Assembly (NCBI GenBank): GCA_029977665.1
Contig: JAPOKK010000003.1
Location: 1 to 42,371 of the forward strand
Direction of reading: 5' to 3'
DNA: 42,371 bases
Origin: Pseudomonadota bacterium
GTDB lineage: Bacteria > Pseudomonadota > Gammaproteobacteria > Ga0077536
Shown here: positions 17,940-26,777 of the stretch, piece by piece
How positions within the stretch are numbered: position 1 is the first letter of the stretch
Layout of the letters: each line of letters opens with the position of its first letter
Made by a program: the position numbers and the translations under genes
Notes under the pieces: model-generated
The model's input: the letters and a program-made list of their open reading frames with translations, nothing else
Databases searched by the model: none
Told to the model about the DNA's origin: nothing

Positions 17940-18327
17940 GGCAAGGCGGCCTGTAAGCCGGGTTCTGTACTGCTGCAAAGCAGCATGGTGATCATTCATC
18001 TGCGATCCGCGTCACCGCGAACCTGTAGCGACCTACCCGGAAACTCACGCGGACCGCGCTGACCCGCCTCGCGGCGGTACGTTTCCCTATTTGGTCTTGC
18101 TCCGGATGGGGTTTACCCTGCCACCGGCGTTAGCCGGCGCGGTGCGCTCTTACCGCACCTTTTCACCCTTACCGCACCCGTGGGTGTGGCGGTATATTTT
18201 CTGTGGCACTTTCCGTGGGCTCGCGCCCCCCAGGCGTTACCTGGCATCCTGTCCTACGGAGCCCGGACTTTCCTCCATCGACGAACCCGCAAAGGTCCGC
18301 GACAGCGATCACCCGGCCGACTTGCCG
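17940..18327 (-). ncRNA. rnpB: RNase P RNA (bacterial class A)
   Basis: Catalytic RNA that removes tRNA 5' leaders. Read on the minus strand it has the signature block GGAGGAAAGTCCGGGCTCC (around 18278-18255), the internal block GGTAAGGGTGAAAAGG and the GGTAAGAGCGCACCG type segment. The 3' end has GAACCCGGCTTACAGG. The two ends pair as P1 (GGCAAG at 18326-18321 with CTTGCC at 17945-17940). This sets the limits to within a few bases and gives about 387 nt. The position between rsmI and mraZ is the same as I recall for Pseudomonas. Confidence 0.96.
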
Positions 18328-18333
18328 GCGCCA

Positions 18334-18362
18334 AGTCTGAGCCTCGGCGCGACGCTTTTCAA
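18334..18362 (-). promoter_or_regulatory. Possible rnpB promoter overlapping the rsmI stop
   Basis: On the minus strand TTGAAA (18362-18357, five of six to TTGACA) contains the rsmI TGA stop codon. After a 17-bp spacer comes CAGACT (18339-18334), a weak -10 box with three of six matches. The implied start near 18327 agrees with the RNA 5' end set independently by P1 pairing, which strengthens an otherwise weak match. Confidence 0.45.
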
Positions 18363-19183
18363 TCGTCCGCGGCGAGCGCGAGCGCGCGCCGGTAGACCGC
18401 GTTGCGCCGCGCGCCGGTGAGGCGGGTGACGACGCGCACCGCGGTGCGCTGATCGGTTTCCGCGAGCAGCACGCCGAGCAGGCGATCGATCTCGGCTTCC
18501 TGCGCGTCCGTCGCGACCTGCGGAGCCCCCGCTACCAGCACCACGATTTCGCCGCGCGTCGCGTGCGGATCCGCGCCAAGCGTGCCGAGCAGCGTTTCGA
18601 GCGTGCCGCGGTAGACGGTCTCGAAACGCTTGCTCAGTTCGCGCGTCACGACGGCGACGCGGTTCGCGCCGAACGCCTCACGCAGATCGGTGAGCATGGC
18701 GAGCAGGCGATGCGGGGCTTCGTAGAAGACCAGCGTACGCGGCTCGTCGGTGAGCGCGGCGAGGCGGCGCGCGCGCGCGCCGCCCGCGCTCGGCAGGAAG
18801 CCCTCGAAGACGAAGCGGTCGGTCGGCAGGCCACTGATGCTGAGCGCGGCGACGAGCGCGCTCGGTCCGGGCACGGTGCGTACCGCGACGCCGGCGTCGA
18901 GCGCGCTCGATACGAGGACGTAGCCGGGATCGGAAATGAGCGGCGTGCCGGCATCGCTGACCAGCGCGCAGGCTTCACCGGCGTCGCGCATGCGCGCGAC
19001 GAGTTGACCGGCCATGCGCCGCTCGTTGTGCGCATGCAGCGGCTCGAGCGCGGTCGTGATGCCGTAATGGTCGAGCAGCCTGCGGCTGTGGCGGGTGTCT
19101 TCGCAGAAGATGCGATCGACGGCGGCGAGCACGGCCACGGCACGCGGGCTGAAGTCGCCCAGGTTGCCGATCGGCGTCGCCAC
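18359..19183 (-). CDS. rsmI: 16S rRNA (cytidine(1402)-2'-O)-methyltransferase
   Basis: Tetrapyrrole-methylase-fold enzyme that 2'-O-methylates C1402 of 16S rRNA, partner of RsmH. ATPIGNLGDFSPRA at the N-terminus, EDTRHSRRLL (about 28-37), ALVSDAGTPLISDPGY (about 74-89) and VFEGFLPSAGGARARRL (about 124-140) are family signatures. The only usable start codon is the GTG at 19183, which cuts into the first strand: the homologous LYVV residues are encoded just upstream without an ATG, GTG or TTG. Translation may begin further upstream, for example at an ATC at 19207 behind GGGGAGGGG. See finding. Confidence 0.93.
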   Translation of the reverse strand: MATPIGNLGDFSPRAVAVLAAVDRIFCEDTRHSRRLLDHYGITTALEPLHAHNERRMAGQLVARMRDAGEACALVSDAGTPLISDPGYVLVSSALDAGVAVRTVPGPSALVAALSISGLPTDRFVFEGFLPSAGGARARRLAALTDEPRTLVFYEAPHRLLAMLTDLREAFGANRVAVVTRELSKRFETVYRGTLETLLGTLGADPHATRGEIVVLVAGAPQVATDAQEAEIDRLLGVLLAETDQRTAVRVVTRLTGARRNAVYRRALALAADD

Positions 19184-19241
19184 GACGTAGAGCGCGGGGC
19201 GCTCGATTGACCCCTCCCCGGGTGCCGCTGATACTGGCTGC

Positions 19242-21143
19242 GTGTCCCCCGCCTACTCTGTGTTCGCCCGCCTGCGGGTACTGGGTGCGCTACTCATTGC
19301 GCTCATTACATGCGCCTGCGCACCGCAAGGCAACGTGCGCGAGACGCCCAGCGCGCCCGCGCCCGATCCGCAGGCGCTGGCCAACGCACAGCTCGCCGCC
19401 GGCAATTTCGCTCAGGCCGCCAACGCCTACGAAACGCTCGCCGCGACGAGCAGCGGCGCGCAGGCGACGCGGCTGCGCGCGATGGCGGCGCTGGCCTACC
19501 AGGACGCCGGTGACTACGCGACCGCCGACGGCCTGCTCAGCCTGCTCGAAGGCGCCAGCGGCGCCGACGGTGCGATCGCGACCGCGCGCGCACGCGCGTT
19601 GCTGCAAGCCACGCGCGACAGCGAAGCGCTGGCGCTTGCCGAGACCGTCGACACCACCCCGCTGACGCCCTACCAGCGCGGCGTCCTGGCGCGCACGCGG
19701 GGCCGCGCGGCACTCAACCTCGGCGATGCGCAGGCAGCGGCACCCGCGCTGATCGCCGCGTGGCGCTACCCCTACCCCGCCGAGCGCGAGGACGAACTCC
19801 GCCAGCAAACCTGGCGCGCGGTTTCGAGCCTGCCGGAAACCGACCTCGAGCAGGGCGCGACGGCGGCCACCGCCGACACGCAGGCGGCCTGGTACGCGCT
19901 CGCGCTGACCGCGCGCCGCTCGATGCTCGATACCACGACTTTCGCCGCGCGTGCCGAAGACTGGCGCATGCGCTACCCGGGGCATCCCGCGGGTGCACTC
20001 ATCGAAGCCTTGCTCGAACGCTCCGAAGCGCTCGGCGAGCGGCCACGCCGGGTTGCCCTGCTGCTGCCGTTCGACGCCACCTTCGGCCCCGCCGCCGAGG
20101 CCATCCGCGACGGCTTCATCAGCGCCTGGTTCGGTGACGAGAACGCCGCTTCGCGGCCACGCGTGGGCGTCTACTCGACCAGCGACGGCGACACCGCCAG
20201 CGTGGTCAACCGCGCGCTCGGCGACGGCGCCGAGTTCATCGTCGGCCCGCTGCGCAAGGAACTCGTCGAACAGCTGCGCGCGGACAGCGACCTCAACGTC
20301 GGCGTGCTGGCGCTCAACGTGGTCGATGACGCCACGCTTCCGCGCACCGGCTTCTACCAGTTCGGCCTGACCCCGGAAGACGAGGCCGCACAGGTCGCCG
20401 AGCGCGCCATCGCGCGCGGCCAGGGCGCGCTCCTGCTCGCGCCCGACAGCAGTTGGGGCAAGCGCCTGATGGCCGCCTACGAGACCGCCTGGAACGCGGC
20501 CGGCGGCACCGTGCTCGCGAGCGTCCATTACAACGAGAGCACCGAGGGCTACACGCGTGCCGTACGCCAGGCGCTGAACATCGACTTGAGCCAGGCGCGC
20601 GCCGCGGCGCTGCGCGAACGGCTCAATCTGCCGCTGCACTTCGAGCCGCGCCGGCGCCAGGATGCCGCGGTCATCCTGCTCGCGGCCTACCCGGGCAACG
20701 CGCGCCAGCTGATGCCGCAGCTGCGTTATTTCGGCGCCGGCTCGATGCCGGTCTACGCGACCTCGCATGTCTACGCCGGCGCCAGCAGCGCCGAGGGCGA
20801 CATCGATCTCGACGGCATCGAGTTCGCCGACATGCCATGGCTGTTCGATGGCGCCGACCGGCGCACACACGCCGTGGTCGAGCGCTACTGGTCGCCGCGC
20901 GCGGCCGGCATCGAGCGACTCTACGCGTTCGGTATCGACGCCTACCGGGTGCTGCCACATCTCGGCAAGCTGCGTCTGCAGCCCGGGCTGCGCGTGCCCG
21001 GCGTCACCGGCGACCTGTCGATGGACCAGCGCGGGGTGCTGCATCGAAAGCTCACCTGGATGCGCTACGTCAACGGCACGCCGCGCCGCGCCGAGGCAGC
21101 CGCGACGCGCGCGACCGGACATGGCGCCGCCGCCGGCGAGTGA
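19242..21143 (+). CDS. lpoA: Penicillin-binding protein activator LpoA
   Basis: Outer-membrane lipoprotein that in E. coli activates PBP1A from the periplasm. A basic, hydrophobic signal sequence ends in ALITCAC (about residues 19-26), a lipobox-like end with the lipidated Cys probably at 26. Helical, alanine-rich repeats resembling TPRs fill roughly 40-255. From about 268 (RRVALLLPFDATFGPAAEAI) a periplasmic-binding-protein-like domain runs to near the end. It is 633 residues against about 680 in E. coli. The start is a GTG at 19242; a second GTG at 19260 is possible. It heads a plus-strand group divergent from rsmI. Confidence 0.9.
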   Translation: MSPAYSVFARLRVLGALLIALITCACAPQGNVRETPSAPAPDPQALANAQLAAGNFAQAANAYETLAATSSGAQATRLRAMAALAYQDAGDYATADGLLSLLEGASGADGAIATARARALLQATRDSEALALAETVDTTPLTPYQRGVLARTRGRAALNLGDAQAAAPALIAAWRYPYPAEREDELRQQTWRAVSSLPETDLEQGATAATADTQAAWYALALTARRSMLDTTTFAARAEDWRMRYPGHPAGALIEALLERSEALGERPRRVALLLPFDATFGPAAEAIRDGFISAWFGDENAASRPRVGVYSTSDGDTASVVNRALGDGAEFIVGPLRKELVEQLRADSDLNVGVLALNVVDDATLPRTGFYQFGLTPEDEAAQVAERAIARGQGALLLAPDSSWGKRLMAAYETAWNAAGGTVLASVHYNESTEGYTRAVRQALNIDLSQARAAALRERLNLPLHFEPRRRQDAAVILLAAYPGNARQLMPQLRYFGAGSMPVYATSHVYAGASSAEGDIDLDGIEFADMPWLFDGADRRTHAVVERYWSPRAAGIERLYAFGIDAYRVLPHLGKLRLQPGLRVPGVTGDLSMDQRGVLHRKLTWMRYVNGTPRRAEAAATRATGHGAAAGE

Positions 21144-21507
21144 GCGCGAAGCGGCCACCGCCGTCGGTGCCCGCCTCGAACGAGCTGCCGAACGTTACCT
21201 CAGCGAGCGCGGCCTGCGCATGCTCGCACGCAACTATCGCTGCCGCGGCGGCGAACTCGACCTGGTCATGCAGCACGGCGACAGCATCGTCTTCGTCGAA
21301 GTGCGCTACCGGCGCTCGCGCGCCTACGGGTCCGCGGCCGAGAGCGTCGACCGGCGCAAACAGCAACGCTTGCTGCGAGCGGCGGAGCACTACCTTGCAC
21401 GTCACGGCGCCCGCGCTGGCTGCCCGTGCCGCTTCGACGTCGTCGCCCTGCATGGCCCCCTGGATGCCCTCGAACTCGACTGGATCGAAGGGGCGTTTTC
21501 TGCATAA
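21121..21507 (+). CDS. yraN: UPF0102 family protein YraN
   Basis: Small protein with a predicted restriction-endonuclease-like fold and no settled function. Family residues are clear: AERYLSERGLRMLARNYR (about 24-41), then GGELDLVM and VFVEVRYRR, which place the nuclease-like Glu, Asp, Glu and Lys/Arg positions in order, and CRFDVVAL towards the end. The 128-residue length is usual. The start at 21121 overlaps the end of lpoA by 23 bp, so the two are probably coupled. Confidence 0.92.
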   Translation: MAPPPASEREAATAVGARLERAAERYLSERGLRMLARNYRCRGGELDLVMQHGDSIVFVEVRYRRSRAYGSAAESVDRRKQQRLLRAAEHYLARHGARAGCPCRFDVVALHGPLDALELDWIEGAFSA

Positions 21508-22158
<651 letters not shown>

Positions 22159-22169
22159 GCACCTGCGGC

Positions 22170-22799
22170 ATGCGCCGCGTTCGTGCCGCCGGACAGCACA
22201 CGTCTTGCGCGGCGCACCTCGCGCGGAGCTTGCCGGCCCTGCTCGCGCTCGCGCTATGTGCTGGCTGCGCGCCGCTGCTCGTGGGTGGCGCCGCGACGAC
22301 CGGCGCGGTCGTCGCAGGCGACCCGCGCACCGCCGGCACGCTGGTCGAGGACCAGGCGATCGAGATGCGTGCGGCTGCCGCACTTCGCGCCGACCAACAG
22401 CTACGCGAACAGACGCACGTCAGCATCACGAGCTACAACGAGGTCGTCCTGCTCACCGGACAGGCGCCGAGTCGCGCGCTGCGCGAGCGCGCCGTCGCCC
22501 TCGTGCGCGAGGTCGACAAGGTGCGTCACGTCTTTGACGAAATCGCCATCGGCGCGCCCAGCGCGCTCATCTCGCGCACCAACGACGGTCTGGTCACGAC
22601 GCGCGTCAAGACACGCCTGCTGACCGACGCGGCGATCAACGCCCAGCGCATCAAGGTCGTCACCGAGGCGAACGTCGTCTACCTCATGGGATTCGTAACG
22701 CCGGAACAGGGCGCGCTTGCCGCCGACATCGCGAGCGCCACACCCGGCGTCAAGCGCGTCGTGAAACTCTTCGAGTATCCGCCGGGAACCGCCGACTGA
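22170..22799 (+). CDS. dolP: BON-domain outer-membrane lipoprotein DolP
   Basis: Dual BON-domain lipoprotein (formerly YraP) that in E. coli binds anionic phospholipids at division sites and supports outer-membrane integrity. A signal sequence with a long basic start ends in LALCAGC (lipidated Cys near residue 32). The glycine-rich GGAATTGAVV segment follows. The first BON domain is at about residues 67-120 (VSITSYNEVVLLTGQ) and the second at about 137-200 (IKVVTEANVVYLMGF). The ATG at 22170 gives 209 residues. It is the last gene of the plus-strand group and is convergent with sspB. Confidence 0.92.
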   Translation: MRRVRAAGQHTSCAAHLARSLPALLALALCAGCAPLLVGGAATTGAVVAGDPRTAGTLVEDQAIEMRAAAALRADQQLREQTHVSITSYNEVVLLTGQAPSRALRERAVALVREVDKVRHVFDEIAIGAPSALISRTNDGLVTTRVKTRLLTDAAINAQRIKVVTEANVVYLMGFVTPEQGALAADIASATPGVKRVVKLFEYPPGTAD

Positions 22800-22850
22800 G
22801 GCCGCTTTGCACGCCAGCCGCGAGACCCCCCGGCATCGAGGTGTGCCTGC

Positions 22851-23261
22851 CTACTTGACGACGGTGAGATGCGGCGGCCGCTTCGGGCCATCCTGCGGCT
22901 CGGACGCAGGCGTCTGCGCCGCATCGTCGGCCGGCCCCGAAGCAGCAGCGCCCTCGGCCTCGCCGAGCACGATACCCTGCCCGTTCTCACGCGCGTAGAT
23001 CGCCTGAACGGCGCCAATCGGCGCGTAGACGTGCTGGGGCCGGCCGGCGAAGCGCGCATTGAACTCGACCGCTTCGTTGCCGAGATGCAGGTCACGCACG
23101 GCGCTCGGCGATACGTTGAGCACGATAACACCGTTGTCGACGAACTGGCGCGGCACCATCACCTGGTCGTGGTCCGCGTGGACCAGCAGGTGCGGGGTGA
23201 GGCCGTTATCGACGATCCATTCGTAGATCGCGCGCAACAGGTAGGGACGCGTGGAAGTCAT
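22851..23261 (-). CDS. sspB: ClpXP adaptor SspB
   Basis: Adaptor that delivers SsrA-tagged proteins from stalled ribosomes to ClpXP. The folded domain starts with TSTRPYLLRAIYEWIVDNG and includes HLLVHAD and NVSPSAVRDLHLGN, which line the tag-binding groove. An acidic, Ala/Pro-rich linker (about 97-128) follows. The C-terminus LTVVK matches the ClpX-binding tail (LRVVK in E. coli). Length 136. It lies 27 bp after sspA on the same strand. Confidence 0.95.
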   Translation of the reverse strand: MTSTRPYLLRAIYEWIVDNGLTPHLLVHADHDQVMVPRQFVDNGVIVLNVSPSAVRDLHLGNEAVEFNARFAGRPQHVYAPIGAVQAIYARENGQGIVLGEAEGAAASGPADDAAQTPASEPQDGPKRPPHLTVVK

Positions 23262-23288
23262 GATGCGGACACGGCCTGAGGGCCGCGC

Positions 23289-23912
23289 TCAGCGAATCTC
23301 CTGTTCGACCGGCGACAGGCTGAGGTGGAAGGCACGCCGGTCGAACAGCCGATCGGCGTACTTCAGGAGGGGCTTGGCCGGTGCGCCGAGCTTGACGCCG
23401 TAACGCGGCAGGCGCCACAGCAGGGGCGCCATGCACAGGTCGACGAGCGAGAACTCTTCGGACATGAAGTAGGGAAACTGCGAAAACACCGGCGCCAGCG
23501 CGAGCAGGTTGTCGCGCATGGACTTGCGCGCATTGGCCGCGGCGATGTCGTTGTCCCCTTCGAGTTCCTCGGCGAGCGAGTAGAGATCACGCACGATGCG
23601 GTAGCGGAACTGGCGGTTGTTCGCGCGTGCCACCGGGTCGACCGGCATCAGCGGCGGATGCGGATAACGCTCGTCGAGATACTCCATCATGATCTGGGCG
23701 TCGTAGAGCACCAGATCGCGGTCGATGAGCGTCAGCAGGCTGCTGTACGGGTTGAGATCGTGCAGATCGTCCGGCTTGCTCTCCTCGTCGATGAAGTGGA
23801 TCTCGACGTTGATGTCCTTTTCGGTGAGGACCAGGCGCACGCTATGGCCGAGCGGGTCGGCTGCATCGGCGTACAACGTCATCACTGAACGCCGATTAGC
23901 GAGCGCGGTCAT
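23289..23912 (-). CDS. sspA: Stringent starvation protein A
   Basis: Glutathione-S-transferase-fold protein that binds RNA polymerase and adjusts transcription in stationary phase. The N-terminal thioredoxin-like part begins ANRRSVMTLYADAADPLGHSVRLVL. DAQIMMEYLDERYPHPPLMPVDPVAR (about 75-100) is highly characteristic, with the PHP segment used for polymerase contact. EEFSLVDLCMAPLLWRLP follows in the helical domain. I prefer the ATG at 23912 (207 residues), which aligns with E. coli SspA. An ATG at 23924 sits directly on GGAAGG and overlaps petC by 11 bp. Confidence 0.95.
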   Translation of the reverse strand: MTALANRRSVMTLYADAADPLGHSVRLVLTEKDINVEIHFIDEESKPDDLHDLNPYSSLLTLIDRDLVLYDAQIMMEYLDERYPHPPLMPVDPVARANNRQFRYRIVRDLYSLAEELEGDNDIAAANARKSMRDNLLALAPVFSQFPYFMSEEFSLVDLCMAPLLWRLPRYGVKLGAPAKPLLKYADRLFDRRAFHLSLSPVEQEIR

Positions 23913-23913
23913 C

Positions 23914-24654
23914 TTAGTGAACATCCTTCCAGTATTCCCGTTTCATCAGGTAAGCCGCGACCAGCAGCACGAGCAGGAAGGCAATCACCCAGAACCCGAT
24001 CCGGTAGCGCACGAGCTTGGCGGGCTCACCCATGTAGACCAGGAACGCGACGAGGTCACGCGTCGCCTGGCGGTACTCGCCGGGGCTCAGCTTGCCGGGA
24101 CTTTCCAGCTCGAGGACGGGCCCGCCGTGGCCGCCGTGCCCATCGCCGTGCGCGTCCGCCTCGTGCTTGACCTGCAGGCCCTGCAGTTCGGCCAGCACGT
24201 GGGGCATGGCGGTATCGGGGAAGTAGAGGTTGTTGACGCCCGTCGGCCGCTTCTCGTCGAGATAGAAGCCATTGAGGAAGGAGTACAACCAGTCCGCACC
24301 GCGCGAACGCGCGATGACCGAGAGATCGGGCGGCGCCACGCCGAACCACTGTTCGGCGTCTTCCGGCTTCATCGCGATCGTCATCGTGTCGCCGACCTTG
24401 TCGCTGGCGAACATCAGGTTTGCCTTGACCACGTCTTCGCTCAGGCCGAGGTCCGTCGCCATGCGGTTGTAGCGCATGTACTGCGCCGAGTGGCAGCTCA
24501 GGCAGTAATTGACGAACAGGCGCGCGCCGCGCTGCAGCGACGTCTTGTTGCCCAGGTTGACGTTGGCGTCGAGCTTCTCCGGACCGTGTCCGCCGGCGGC
24601 GAAGACGAGACTGGCTGCGGCCCACAGGACCAATGCGGTAATCAGCTTGTTCAT
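23914..24654 (-). CDS. petC: Cytochrome c1 of the bc1 complex
   Basis: Membrane-anchored c-type cytochrome taking electrons from the Rieske centre and passing them to cytochrome c. A signal peptide (about 1-20) precedes the haem site CLSCH at 51-55. The probable Met axial ligand lies in FPDTAMPHVL (about residue 150). A His/Gly-rich stretch at about 164-178 is unusual. One C-terminal membrane helix (about 218-236) anchors the protein. The start at 24654 shares a base with the petB stop (TGATG); 246 residues. Confidence 0.95.
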   Translation of the reverse strand: MNKLITALVLWAAASLVFAAGGHGPEKLDANVNLGNKTSLQRGARLFVNYCLSCHSAQYMRYNRMATDLGLSEDVVKANLMFASDKVGDTMTIAMKPEDAEQWFGVAPPDLSVIARSRGADWLYSFLNGFYLDEKRPTGVNNLYFPDTAMPHVLAELQGLQVKHEADAHGDGHGGHGGPVLELESPGKLSPGEYRQATRDLVAFLVYMGEPAKLVRYRIGFWVIAFLLVLLVAAYLMKREYWKDVH

Positions 24655-25907
24655 CAGCCCGTCACCCTCTCCGGCACAGGTTTGGTCTTGTCCAATTTGG
24701 TGTAAATCGGCATGAGGAAGAAGAACAGGAAGTACAGGATGGTGCACACCTGCGCCACCGCCGTGCGCCCCGGCGTCGGCGGCAGCAGGCCGAGGTAGCC
24801 GAGGATCAGGAAGGAGACCACGAAGATGGTCAGCGCCGACTTGTACAGCGTGCCACGGTAGCGGATCGACTTGACCGGGCTGCGGTCGAGCCAGGGCAGC
24901 GCGAAGAACAGCATCGTCGCGAGGCCCATGAAGATCACGCCACACAGCTTGCCGGGGCCGCCGAAGAAATCGCCGGTGTTGGCACGCAGTACCGAGTAGA
25001 ACGGCGGGAAGAACCACACCGGGGCGATGTGCTCCGGCGTCTTCAGCGGGTCCGCGGGCACGAAGTTGTTGTGCTCGAGGAAGTAGCCGCCCATCTCGGG
25101 CGCGAAGAACACGACCGCGGCGAACAGGATGAGGAAGACGATCACGCCTACCGAATCCTTCACCGTGTAGTACGGGTGGAACGGGATGCCGTCGAGCGGC
25201 TTGCCGTCCGGGCCCTTGTTCTTCTTGATCTCGACGCCATCGGGGTTGTTCGAGCCGACTTCGTGCAGCGCGATGATGTGCAGCACGACCAGGCCGACGA
25301 TCGCGAACGGTAGCGCGATGACGTGGAAGGAGAAGAAGCGGTTTAGCGTGATGTCCGAGACCACGTAGTCACCGCGGATCCACAGCGACAAGGTATCGCC
25401 GACCCACGGGATCGCGCCGAACAGCGAGATGATCACCTGGGCGCCCCAGTAGGACATCTGGCCCCACGGCAGGAGGTAGCCGAAGAACGCTTCGGCCATC
25501 AGCGACAGGTAGATGAACATGCCGAGGATCCAGATCAGCTCGCGCGGCTTCTTGTACGAGCCGTAGAGCAGCCCCCGGAACATGTGCAGGTAGACGACGA
25601 CGAAAAACGCCGACGCGCCGGTGGAGTGCAGGTAGCGGATCAGCCAGCCCCAGCTGACGTCGCGCATGATGTACTCGACCGAGCCGAAGGCGAGGTTGGC
25701 GTCCGGCTTGTAGTTCATCACCAGCCAGATGCCGGTCACGAGCTGGATCACCAGCACCACCAGCGACAACACGCCGAAGTAGTACCAGAAGTTGAAGTTC
25801 TTGGGGGCGTAGTACTGCCCCATGTGGTCGTTCCACAGCTGCATGAGCGGGAACCGGTCATCGACCCAGTCGCGCAGGCCGACGAGCCCTTTCGTGATCA
25901 TGTTCAT
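24654..25907 (-). CDS. petB: Cytochrome b of the bc1 complex
   Basis: Integral membrane subunit carrying haems bL and bH and the two quinone sites. The 417-residue protein has eight hydrophobic segments and no fused c1. The haem-ligand histidines are visible in RYLHSTGAS and VVYLHMFRG (helix B) and FFSFHVIALP and VLHIIALHE (helix D). GYLLPWGQMSYWGA and the Qo-region PVWFFPPFYS follow; the latter differs from the usual PEWY/PVWY by a Tyr to Phe change. It overlaps petA by four bases. Confidence 0.97.
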   Translation of the reverse strand: MNMITKGLVGLRDWVDDRFPLMQLWNDHMGQYYAPKNFNFWYYFGVLSLVVLVIQLVTGIWLVMNYKPDANLAFGSVEYIMRDVSWGWLIRYLHSTGASAFFVVVYLHMFRGLLYGSYKKPRELIWILGMFIYLSLMAEAFFGYLLPWGQMSYWGAQVIISLFGAIPWVGDTLSLWIRGDYVVSDITLNRFFSFHVIALPFAIVGLVVLHIIALHEVGSNNPDGVEIKKNKGPDGKPLDGIPFHPYYTVKDSVGVIVFLILFAAVVFFAPEMGGYFLEHNNFVPADPLKTPEHIAPVWFFPPFYSVLRANTGDFFGGPGKLCGVIFMGLATMLFFALPWLDRSPVKSIRYRGTLYKSALTIFVVSFLILGYLGLLPPTPGRTAVAQVCTILYFLFFFLMPIYTKLDKTKPVPERVTG

Positions 25908-26500
25908 GCCGCGCCTTCCTCCAGCTCACCGATCATCAGGTGCGTGTCGTCGATGTAGTAATACGGCGGCACCTCCATGTTGGTCGGCGCCGGAACACCG
26001 GCGTAGACGCGTCCCGAGAGGTCGAACTTCGAGCCGTGGCAGGGGCAGTAGAAACCGCCCTGCCAGTCGCTGCCCATGCCTTCGGCGTCGGTGCTCGGGA
26101 AGAAGTTCGGCGAGCAGCCCAGATGGGTGCAGATACCCACTAGCACGAGGTATTCGGGCTTCTCGGAACGCCACGGGTTGGCGGCGAACTCCGGTTGCAG
26201 CGACTCGCTCGAGGCCGGGTCGCGCAGCACGCCGTCCAGGGACTCCAGGGCGGCCAGCTGCTCGGGCGTACGGCGCACCACCCACACCGGCTTGCCGCGC
26301 CACTTGAAGATCAGGCGTCCGCCTGGTTCGAGCTGGCTGATGTCTGCCTCGACGGGAGCGCCGATGGCCTTGGCCCGGGCGCTGGGCTGGAACGTGGCTA
26401 CGAAGGGAATCGCGGCCAGGCCGGCCCCGATTCCTCCGATGACCGACGCCGTGCCCGTGAGAAAGCGACGCCGATCCGGATCGACAGCGTTCTCGCTCAT
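25904..26500 (-). CDS. petA: Rieske iron-sulfur protein of the bc1 complex
   Basis: 2Fe-2S subunit that takes the first electron from ubiquinol at the Qo site. An N-terminal twin-arginine-type segment DRRRFLTGTA (about 9-18) runs into a membrane anchor (about 16-36). The cluster ligands are clear: CTHLGC at 124-129 and CPCHG at 152-156, each supplying Cys and His. The ATG at 26500 gives 198 residues; the longer open frame adds no family sequence. It is the first gene of petABC, with a promoter candidate about 190 bp upstream. Confidence 0.97.
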   Translation of the reverse strand: MSENAVDPDRRRFLTGTASVIGGIGAGLAAIPFVATFQPSARAKAIGAPVEADISQLEPGGRLIFKWRGKPVWVVRRTPEQLAALESLDGVLRDPASSESLQPEFAANPWRSEKPEYLVLVGICTHLGCSPNFFPSTDAEGMGSDWQGGFYCPCHGSKFDLSGRVYAGVPAPTNMEVPPYYYIDDTHLMIGELEEGAA

Positions 26501-26777
26501 GCTGTGATGTCTCCCAACTTGAAGGTCTGTGATGAATGTCTCTGGCAAGCGGAGTGGCACCCGGTCACGGACGCGGAGCGCGCGGGGAATTCGGCTTCAC
26601 CCTGGGATAATCGCTGTTGCGGCCAGATCCCGCGCTTGCCGCGTTCCCTCCCGAACACGGACTGCCACGAGATATCGACAATCAGTATGTTGCGGTGGAT
26701 TATATCACCAAAATCCCGCCCGCCACGGCGCGCCCATGGCGCGCGGAGGACACCGCGGCGGCCCTGCCGCGCCAGCC
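26501..26777. other. Divergent region between petA and algW
   Basis: About 277 bp separating two divergent genes. It holds the petABC promoter candidate at its algW-proximal side and a long petA leader. On the plus strand a TTATAT around 26700-26705 could serve algW, but no matching -35 box is convincing. I see no open frame with family features and no recognisable riboswitch. Confidence 0.5.
26699..26707 (-). promoter_or_regulatory. Extended -10 promoter candidate for petABC
   Basis: On the minus strand TGATATAAT (26707-26699) is a perfect TATAAT with the TG of an extended -10 element one base upstream. No good -35 box is visible, which such promoters can lack. Transcription would start near 26692 and leave a leader of about 190 bases before petA. 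Confidence 0.55.
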
